Shown here: in pieces, positions 9,225 to 13,446 of the stretch
How the letters are laid out: the number at the start of each line of letters is the position of its first letter
Numbering within the stretch: position 1 is the first letter of the stretch
Source: Candidatus Elarobacter sp.
GTDB lineage: Bacteria > Vulcanimicrobiota > Vulcanimicrobiia > Vulcanimicrobiales > Vulcanimicrobiaceae
Reading direction: 5' to 3'
Assembly (NCBI GenBank): GCA_030150085.1
Contig: JASLGJ010000265.1
Location: 1-13,446, forward strand
DNA length: 13,446 bases
Notes under the pieces: model-generated
What the model was told of the DNA's origin: nothing
What the model saw: only the letters and a program-made list of their open reading frames with translations
Databases searched by the model: none
Position numbers and translations under genes: made by a program

Positions 9225-9965
9225 ATGTTTGACGGTCAAGTCGCCCTCGTCACGGGCGGGGCGCGCGGAATCGGCGCGGCGATCACCACCATGCTGATCA
9301 AGAACGGCGCGCGGGTCGCGGCGGGCTACAGCAAGGACCGGGAGACCGCCGAGGCGCTCCAGCAGCGGCTCGATCCGAGCGGCGAGCGGATGTCGATCCA
9401 CCAGGGCCGGGTCGACAAGCCCGAGGACTGCCAGCGCGTGGTGGACGAGGTCCAGGCCAAGTTCGGCCGGATCGACTTCCTGGTCAACAACGCCGGCATC
9501 ACCGTCGACAAGACCGTCCGCAAGATGTCGCACGACGACTGGCAGAACGTGCTCGACGTCAACCTGTTCGGGGCCTTCGCGATGACCAAGGCGGTGATCG
9601 AGCACATGATCGAGCGCGGCTCCGGGCGGATCGTCAACATCAGCTCGGTGATCGGCCAGACCGGCAACGTCGGGCAGGCCAACTACGCCGCCTCCAAGGC
9701 CGGCTTGTTCGGCCTCACCAAGAGCCTGGCGCTGGAGATGGCGCGCCGCGGGATCACCGTCAACGTCGTCGCGCCGGGCTTCATCGAGACCGAGATGGTG
9801 GCGCAGATTCCCAAGGCCGCGCTGGAGGCGGTGATCGACAAGATCCCGCTGCGCCGCCTGGGCCGGCCCGAGGAGGTCGCGCGCGTCGTGCAGTTCCTGC
9901 TCGAGGACGAGTCCAGCTACATCACCGGCGCGGTCTACAACGTCAACGGCGGACTGGAGATGTGA
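9225..9965 (+). CDS. phaB: Acetoacetyl-CoA reductase (SDR family, FabG-like)
   Basis: A 246-residue short-chain dehydrogenase expected to reduce acetoacetyl-CoA to (R)-3-hydroxybutyryl-CoA, the PhaC substrate. The Rossmann motif TGGARGIG is at residues 10-17, NNAG at 88-91, and the catalytic triad/tetrad residues are Ser141 (NISSVIGQTGN), Tyr154 and Lys158 (YAASK). The C-terminus shows APGFIETEM and VYNVNGGLEM, as in FabG/PhaB. VAAGYSKD after strand two is the kind of region seen in NADPH-using PhaB enzymes. By sequence alone it could be 3-oxoacyl-ACP reductase. The placement directly before phaC, with stop and start codons overlapping, makes the PHB role the better call. ATG 9225 is preceded by GGAGG (9209-9213). 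No thiolase (phaA) gene is in the window. Confidence 0.9.
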   Translation: MFDGQVALVTGGARGIGAAITTMLIKNGARVAAGYSKDRETAEALQQRLDPSGERMSIHQGRVDKPEDCQRVVDEVQAKFGRIDFLVNNAGITVDKTVRKMSHDDWQNVLDVNLFGAFAMTKAVIEHMIERGSGRIVNISSVIGQTGNVGQANYAASKAGLFGLTKSLALEMARRGITVNVVAPGFIETEMVAQIPKAALEAVIDKIPLRRLGRPEEVARVVQFLLEDESSYITGAVYNVNGGLEM

Positions 9966-11668
9966 TGAGCGCGCAGACGCTGTCGGCCGACGAGTTCGCG
10001 TACGGGCTGGACGTCGCGGGCCTGGACATGGGCTCGCTGGCCGAAGCGCTGCGCGCGGTCGTCGCGGACGCGATGGCCGACCCGGCCCGCATGACGACCT
10101 GGCTGAGCGACGTCACGCTGGCCGACCAGGCGATCGGGATGAACGTGCTGCGCCGGCTGGTGCAGGAGCCGGTCGACCCGCACGCCGCGCCGGCCGCGGG
10201 CGACAAACGCTTCCTCGACCCGGCCTGGAGCAAGAACCCCTTCCTGGCCGGGATGCTCGAGTCGTACCTGGCCCGCGCGCGCGCCGCGCTGGCGCTGGTC
10301 GAGTCGTCGCGCCTGCCCGAGCCGACCCGGCGCAAGGCCAAGTTCATCCTCACCATGCTGACCGACGCGGTCGCGCCGACCAACATCCCCTGGGTCAACC
10401 CCACCGTGGTCAAGGAAGCGTTCGACACCGGCGGGGGCAGCCTGATGCGCGGCCTGCAGAACTACCTCGAGGACGTGCGCACCAACAGCGGCAAGCCGCG
10501 CCAGGTCGACACCACGAGCTTCGAGCTGGGCCGCAACCTGGCCGCCACGCCAGGCCGGATCGTGTTCCGCAACGAGCTGATCGAGCTGATCGCCTACGAG
10601 CCGCAGACGCCGACGGTGCACGCCGCGCCGCTGCTGTGCAGCCCGCCCTGGATCAACAAGTTCTACATCATGGACCTCGCCCCCAACCGCTCGTTCGTGG
10701 AGTGGGCGGTGCGCCACGGCCACCAGACGTTCATGATCAGCTACCGCAATCCCGACGCCTCGCTGCGCGACTTCGGGATGGACACCTATTTGAAATTGGG
10801 CCCGCTGGCGGCGCTGGACGCGGTGCAGCGGATCACCGGCGCGCCCAAGGTGAACCTGGCCTCGCTGTGCCTGGGCGGCACGATGACGATCCTGCTGCTG
10901 GCCTACCTCACCGCGCACGGCCAGGCCGAGCGCATCGGCGCCGCGACGCTGACCAACACCCTGATCGACTTCGCCGAGCCCGGGGAGCTGGGCGTGTTCA
11001 CCGACGAGACGACGATCGCCCGGCTCGAGCGCGGCATGAACGAGCGCGGCTTCCTCGAGGCCGAGCAGATGGGCGGCACGTTCGACTGGATGCGGGCCAA
11101 CGATCTGGTCTGGAGCTACGTGGTCAACAACTGGTTCATGGGCCGCAAGCCGCCCGCGTTCGACATCCTGACCTGGAACAGCGACACCACGCGCCTGCCG
11201 GCCAAGATGCACTCGGAGTACCTGCGCTCGTGCTACCTGCACAACGCGCTGGTGAAGCCGGGCGAGTTCGTCATCGCGGGCACTCCGGTCGACCTGCGCA
11301 CCATCACGACGCCGCTCTACGTGCTCGGCGCGGAGGGCGATCACATCGCGCCCTGGCGCTCCTCGTACATGACCACGCAGCACGTGGGCGGCGAGGACGT
11401 GAAGTACACCCTCAGCAACGCCGGGCACATCGCGGGCATCGTCAACCCGGTGGGCGGCAAGAAGGCCTGGTACCGCACCAAGGACCGCACGGTGCGGGGC
11501 GAGAGCCCCGACGCCTGGCTGGCCTCGACCGAGCGCCGCGAGGGAAGCTGGTGGGAGGACTGGGCGCTGTGGGCCGGCACGCACGCCGGCGACCAGGTGA
11601 AGCCCTACGACCTGCCGCAGGGCGGGCCCGCGCCGGGCCGCTACGTGCGCAACGAGACGCCGTCGTGA
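9965..11668 (+). CDS. phaC: Class I poly(3-hydroxyalkanoate) synthase
   Basis: A 567-residue synthase that polymerises (R)-3-hydroxyacyl-CoA on the granule surface. Length fits class I enzymes. The N-terminal domain shows NPFLAGMLESYLARARAA and VNPTVVKEAFDTGGGSLMRGLQNYLED. The alpha/beta-hydrolase core shows PLLCSPPWINKFYIMDLAPNRSFVEWAVRHGHQTFMISYRNPD. The catalytic triad is Cys302 in the lipase-like box SLCLGGT, Asp459 in GDHIAPW and His488 in GHIAGIVNP. The box reads L-C-L-G-G rather than the common Y-C-x-G-G. ATG 9965 overlaps the phaB stop (TGATG) and has GGAG five bases upstream. A GTG at 9962 is possible but less likely. phaB and phaC are almost certainly co-transcribed and translationally coupled. 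Confidence 0.95.
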   Translation: MSAQTLSADEFAYGLDVAGLDMGSLAEALRAVVADAMADPARMTTWLSDVTLADQAIGMNVLRRLVQEPVDPHAAPAAGDKRFLDPAWSKNPFLAGMLESYLARARAALALVESSRLPEPTRRKAKFILTMLTDAVAPTNIPWVNPTVVKEAFDTGGGSLMRGLQNYLEDVRTNSGKPRQVDTTSFELGRNLAATPGRIVFRNELIELIAYEPQTPTVHAAPLLCSPPWINKFYIMDLAPNRSFVEWAVRHGHQTFMISYRNPDASLRDFGMDTYLKLGPLAALDAVQRITGAPKVNLASLCLGGTMTILLLAYLTAHGQAERIGAATLTNTLIDFAEPGELGVFTDETTIARLERGMNERGFLEAEQMGGTFDWMRANDLVWSYVVNNWFMGRKPPAFDILTWNSDTTRLPAKMHSEYLRSCYLHNALVKPGEFVIAGTPVDLRTITTPLYVLGAEGDHIAPWRSSYMTTQHVGGEDVKYTLSNAGHIAGIVNPVGGKKAWYRTKDRTVRGESPDAWLASTERREGSWWEDWALWAGTHAGDQVKPYDLPQGGPAPGRYVRNETPS

Positions 11669-12039
11669 GCGACGCGAACGAGCGCGCGTGGGGCAGCGTG
11701 GGCGAGTTCATCAAGAGCCAGCGCGAGCTGGCCAACCTCTCGCTGCGCCAGCTCGCCGAGATCGCGAAGATCTCCAACCCCTACCTGAGCCAGGTCGAGC
11801 GCGGCCTGCACAAGCCCTCGGCCGACGTGCTCAAGAACCTGGCCTCGGCGCTGAAGATCTCGGCCGAGACGATGTACGCCCAGGCAGGCCTGCTCGACGC
11901 CTCGGCCGCCCCGGCCGGCGGACGCTCCGCCGAGGCGGAGCCGGGGGTGGAGGAAGCGATCCGAGCTGACGCTCGCCTGAGCGCGGACCAGAAGGACACC
12001 ATGCTGCGGATCTATCGGGGCTTCGTCGAGCGCGCTTGA
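11665..12039 (+). CDS. XRE-family helix-turn-helix regulator, likely of PHB genes
   Basis: A 124-residue protein starting at GTG 11665, which overlaps the phaC stop (GTGA), so translation is coupled to phaC. Residues about 12-72 form a full XRE/cro-type HTH domain: FIKSQRELANLSLRQLAEIAKISNPYLSQVERGLHKPS with the recognition helix around NPYLSQVER, then ADVLKNLASALKISAETMYAQAGL. A flexible Ala/Pro/Gly-rich linker follows, then an acidic helix ending DQKDTMLRIYRGFVERA. There is no ligand or enzymatic domain. Its place between phaC and the phasin-like gene suggests a local regulator, performing the job PhaR does in proteobacteria. PhaR is unrelated in sequence, so this is inference from context. 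The direct and inverted repeats just downstream at the phasin promoter are the most obvious candidate site. Confidence 0.85.
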   Translation: MSDANERAWGSVGEFIKSQRELANLSLRQLAEIAKISNPYLSQVERGLHKPSADVLKNLASALKISAETMYAQAGLLDASAAPAGGRSAEAEPGVEEAIRADARLSADQKDTMLRIYRGFVERA

Positions 12040-12044
12040 AGAAT

Positions 12045-12099
12045 CTAGCGATACCGACCGAAGTCGCTTGACGCGCCTAGCGATGCTTGGTATAGTTAG
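12045..12099. promoter_or_regulatory. Operator-like repeats over the phasin promoter
   Basis: CTAGCGATACC at 12045-12055 is repeated as CTAGCGATGCT at 12077-12087, a 32-base offset of three helical turns. A third related copy lies inverted at 12089-12099 (CTAACTATACC on the minus strand, 9 of 11 matching the first copy). The second and third copies form an imperfect palindrome from 12077 to 12099 that covers the -10 element and half the spacer. This is a typical repression layout. The neighbouring XRE protein is the natural candidate binder. Confidence 0.55.
12068..12096 (+). promoter_or_regulatory. Near-consensus sigma70-type promoter of the phasin-like gene
   Basis: TTGACG (12068-12073) and TATAGT (12091-12096) are spaced by exactly 17 bases, matching the consensus in five of six positions each. 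The expected transcription start, about seven bases after the -10, falls at 12102-12104, on the ATG at 12103. Confidence 0.85.
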
Positions 12100-12102
12100 C
12101 AC

Positions 12103-12480
12103 ATGCCGACGTACCTCGAAACCATCGCCAAGCTCCAGCAGCAGGGCCTCGAGACCCTCCAGCAGGTGCAGAACGCCCAGCTCTCGACCCTGAACTCGGT
12201 CCGCGAGATCGTCGCGACGGTCCCGACCGTGCCCCAGCTCCCGGTCCTCGAAGGCATCCCCAGCCTGGCCGAGCTGACCGAGCTGAACACCAGCTTCGCG
12301 CACCAGCTCCTCGAGCAGCAGAGCACCTACGCCCGCCAGCTCGCCACGATCTTCACCAGCGTGCAGCAGGCCGCGGCCCAGACGACCGACCGCGTCGTGA
12401 AGAGCGCCACCACCGCGACGACCAACGCCGCCAGCACGGCGACCGCCGCCGCGACCGCCCCGACCGGCTCGAAGAACTAA
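12103..12480 (+). CDS. Phasin-like PHB granule-associated protein
   Basis: A 125-residue soluble, mostly helical protein. Residues 1-38 are amphipathic and Gln/Leu-rich (ETIAKLQQQGLETLQQVQNAQLSTLNSVREI), then a Pro/Val hinge (TVPTVPQLPVLEGIPSL). A second amphipathic helix follows (HQLLEQQSTYARQLATIFTSVQQA), and the tail is low-complexity Ala/Thr-rich (SATTATTNAASTATAAATA). Helix pairs followed by an Ala-rich tail, plus location after phaB-phaC-XRE, fit a phasin that coats PHB granules. I cannot assign it to a specific phasin family. There is no Shine-Dalgarno sequence before the ATG, and the promoter predicts a leaderless transcript. Expression is probably controlled by the repeats that overlap the promoter. 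The gene ends in a bidirectional terminator. Confidence 0.8.
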   Translation: MPTYLETIAKLQQQGLETLQQVQNAQLSTLNSVREIVATVPTVPQLPVLEGIPSLAELTELNTSFAHQLLEQQSTYARQLATIFTSVQQAAAQTTDRVVKSATTATTNAASTATAAATAPTGSKN

Positions 12481-12500
12481 CCCAAGCCCACCCGGTCTAC

Positions 12501-12542
12501 AAAAGAGCCGCCACGCTCCTCTCGAGCGTGACGGCTCTTTTT
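12501..12542. terminator. Bidirectional intrinsic terminator between the phasin-like and Doc genes
   Basis: AAAAGAGCCG (12501-12510) plus CACGCTC (12512-12518) pair with GAGCGTG (12524-12530) plus the CGGCTCTTTT arm (12532-12541), with one C/A mismatch and a five-base loop. A T-tract follows on the plus strand. The matching A-run at the left edge gives a U-tract on the minus strand. It can therefore end both the phasin-like transcript and the converging toxin transcript. Confidence 0.9.
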
Positions 12543-12567
12543 GCGTATCTCGTACGGTGATCGGCTG

Positions 12568-12993
12568 CTACGCGCTTTCCGAATCGCCTGCGAGTCGCAC
12601 GCCTTCGATCAGGTAGCCATACTGCTCGAAGAAGGTGAGGACTTCACCCTCGTCCGCATTGCCGGCAGCAAGCCGCACGACGAGATCCTCGACGATCGAT
12701 ACGGGCGCTTTGATGCCGATGCCGTTCACGAGCAGAAACGCGCGAGCCGTTGCCCACGCGATCCGCTTGTTGCCGTCGACGAAGGCATGGTTCTGGGCGA
12801 GACCGCGGAGATACGCCCAGGCCTTGAGCCCAATGGTCGGATAAGCGTCTTTGCCGAACGCCGACTGTTGCGGGGCTAGTACCGCGGACTCGAGCAGATC
12901 GGCTGACCGAAGCAGGTTCCGATGCGACCCGATCAGCGCGTCGAAGATTTCGAGGACGTCATCGACGTCGAGGTAACTTGTCGGGAACTCCAT
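12568..12993 (-). CDS. doc: Doc-type Fic-fold toxin (death-on-curing family)
   Basis: A 141-residue protein with the Doc form of the Fic motif, HAFVDGNKR (His69, Phe71, Asp73, Asn75, Lys76, Arg77). The canonical Fic motif has Gly where Lys76 sits. That Lys marks the Doc branch, whose phage P1 member phosphorylates EF-Tu and stops translation. The upstream PTIGLKAWAYLRGLAQN helix and downstream LLVNG region are also family-like, and the length matches (about 125-145). ATG 12993 has AGGAG seven bases upstream, inside the end of the antitoxin gene. The two genes overlap by 35 bases in different frames, typical of toxin-antitoxin pairs. The key residues appear intact, so the toxin is probably active. 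Confidence 0.9.
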   Translation of the reverse strand: MEFPTSYLDVDDVLEIFDALIGSHRNLLRSADLLESAVLAPQQSAFGKDAYPTIGLKAWAYLRGLAQNHAFVDGNKRIAWATARAFLLVNGIGIKAPVSIVEDLVVRLAAGNADEGEVLTFFEQYGYLIEGVRLAGDSESA

Positions 12994-13249
12994 TCACTGT
13001 CTCCTGCGGCCCTCTGCCGAGGGCCTCGAGGATATCAGCGTCTTCCCGGGCGATTCGTTCGATCGCGGCACGAAGCTGCGGCTTCGACACGCGCACGGCA
13101 TCGAAGTGGGAGCGCAACGCCTCCCGCACGATATCCGACATCGACTTCTTCTCGATCGTGGAACGACGGCTGAGTTCCTCGTAAAGCTCACGATCGAGAC
13201 GGAGTGGCATCTGCTTGACGTCCGCCCCGGCGTGTTCGCGCTGCGTCAT
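12959..13249 (-). CDS. Ribbon-helix-helix antitoxin paired with Doc
   Basis: A 96-residue protein. Residues 13-19 (QMPLRLD) form the predicted DNA-contacting beta strand. It is followed by RELYEELSRRSTIEKKSMSDIVREALRSHF, the two helices of a CopG/Arc-type RHH fold. The C-terminal half (QLRAAIERIAREDADILEALG and a basic Pro-rich tail) would wrap and neutralise the toxin. ATG 13249 is preferred because AAAGGA lies nine bases upstream. An alternative ATG at 13291 adds 14 low-complexity residues and has no well-spaced binding site. The stop overlaps the toxin start by 35 bases. The classic Doc partner in phage P1 is Phd, a different fold, so this is an RHH-Doc combination. It is expected to repress its own operon, and a repeat operator is present upstream. 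Confidence 0.85.
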   Translation of the reverse strand: MTQREHAGADVKQMPLRLDRELYEELSRRSTIEKKSMSDIVREALRSHFDAVRVSKPQLRAAIERIAREDADILEALGRGPQETVNGVPDKLPRRR

Positions 13250-13333
13250 CACAGCGAGTCCTTTCGAGGTCGAGCCGCCTCCGGAGAACATTGGGTAGGC
13301 CCGGTCCCTCCACAGCTGTCGGCTTGGAGTGAC

Positions 13334-13355
13334 GATATCAAGATATCACGATATC
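13334..13355. promoter_or_regulatory. Triple GATATC operator, 8-bp period
   Basis: GATATC, itself a palindrome, occurs at 13334-13339, 13342-13347 and 13350-13355. The copies are spaced exactly eight bases apart and overlap the -10 region of the antitoxin promoter. Ribbon-helix-helix dimers bind such short palindromes side by side; the MetJ met boxes have the same 8-bp period. The antitoxin encoded next to it is therefore the likely ligand. Confidence 0.75.
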
Positions 13356-13369
13356 CCGCATGGTGTCAA
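13340..13369 (-). promoter_or_regulatory. Promoter of the RHH-Doc operon
   Basis: On the minus strand a perfect -35 TTGACA (13369-13364) is followed after 18 bases by TATCTT (13345-13340), a four-of-six -10. The transcript would start near 13333 and read into the antitoxin about 85 bases later. The spacer and -10 are occupied by the GATATC repeats, so binding there would block the polymerase. Confidence 0.65.
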
Positions 13370-13380
13370 GGCCGATGACG

Positions 13381-13396
13381 GCAACCCCGGGGTTGC
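13381..13396. repeat. Perfect 16-bp palindrome
   Basis: GCAACCCCGGGGTTGC is a perfect inverted repeat with no loop, 12 bases beyond the -35 of the toxin-antitoxin promoter and just past the stop of a possible minus-strand gene. It could be a weak hairpin end signal for that gene or a protein site. No T-tract follows on either strand. Confidence 0.35.
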
Positions 13397-13407
13397 GATG
13401 CCGAGGT

Positions 13408-13446
13408 CAGATCCCGGCGTACCACTCGTAGCCTTGGTCTTCCCAG
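13408..13446 (-). CDS. Possible C-terminal fragment of a minus-strand gene entering from the right
   Basis: Reading the minus strand from the window edge gives WEDQGYEWYAGI followed by TGA at 13410-13408. The composition is protein-like, and the stop is followed by a hairpin-capable palindrome. Twelve residues are too few to name a family, and chance cannot be excluded. Confidence 0.35.

Noticed and set aside
9935..11584. Long minus-strand frame opposite phaC
   Set aside because: It is antisense of a complete PHA synthase with an intact catalytic triad, and no family pattern was seen.
10636..11664. Extended plus-strand frame upstream of the XRE gene, overlapping phaC
   Set aside because: It is a shadow frame of phaC with low-complexity translation. 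The real regulator begins at GTG 11665, where the HTH family pattern starts.
12541..12879. Plus-strand frame overlapping the Doc gene
   Set aside because: It is antisense to a Doc protein with a complete motif, and starts inside the terminator region.

Overview
This window is high-GC (about 70%) bacterial chromosomal DNA with tightly packed genes, G/C-rich third codon positions and several GTG/TTG starts. Its genes (intracellular PHB metabolism, a DUF1800/DUF1501 pair, an acyl-CoA carboxyltransferase, a chemoreceptor, a Doc-type toxin-antitoxin) fit a free-living, probably soil or environmental aerobe. The phylum cannot be fixed from the sequence. My impression is a deep-branching high-GC lineage such as Candidatus Eremiobacterota/WPS-2, at low confidence. 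There are no rRNA, tRNA, CRISPR or insertion-sequence features, and no stretch over 300 bases lacks a gene.

Layout: (1) 1-2717, minus strand: a DUF1800 gene followed by a DUF1501 gene that runs off the left edge about 15-20 codons before its expected end. (2) 2796-4406, plus: a methylcrotonyl-CoA carboxylase-type beta subunit, divergent from DUF1800. (3) 4429-4687, plus: a compact self-contained unit with a promoter, a 44-residue Cys/Thr-rich peptide gene with a lanthipeptide-like leader, and a very strong intrinsic terminator. No modification enzyme lies nearby. This is the most unusual item in the window. (4) 4743-5651, plus: an EamA/DMT-family transporter. (5) 5718-7838, plus: a two-TM methyl-accepting chemotaxis protein. 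(6) 7860-12480: a polyhydroxybutyrate (PHB) locus. phaZ (intracellular depolymerase, minus) diverges from phaB-phaC-XRE regulator (plus, overlapping stop/start codons), followed by a phasin-like gene with its own consensus promoter and operator-like repeats. (7) 12568-13249, minus: a ribbon-helix-helix antitoxin and an overlapping Doc toxin, with an 8-bp-period palindromic operator over the promoter. A last possible C-terminal fragment of another minus-strand gene lies at the right edge.

How the genes work together: PhaB makes (R)-3-hydroxybutyryl-CoA, PhaC polymerises it, the phasin-like protein coats the granule, and PhaZ remobilises the polymer. The small XRE protein is well placed to be the local regulator, and the direct and inverted repeats on the phasin promoter are its most obvious candidate site. 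The phasin promoter is placed so that its transcript should begin at, or within a base or so of, the ATG (leaderless). The carboxyltransferase gene may be similar. The RHH-Doc pair looks like a classic autoregulated type II toxin-antitoxin operon, and a bidirectional terminator separates it from the phasin gene.
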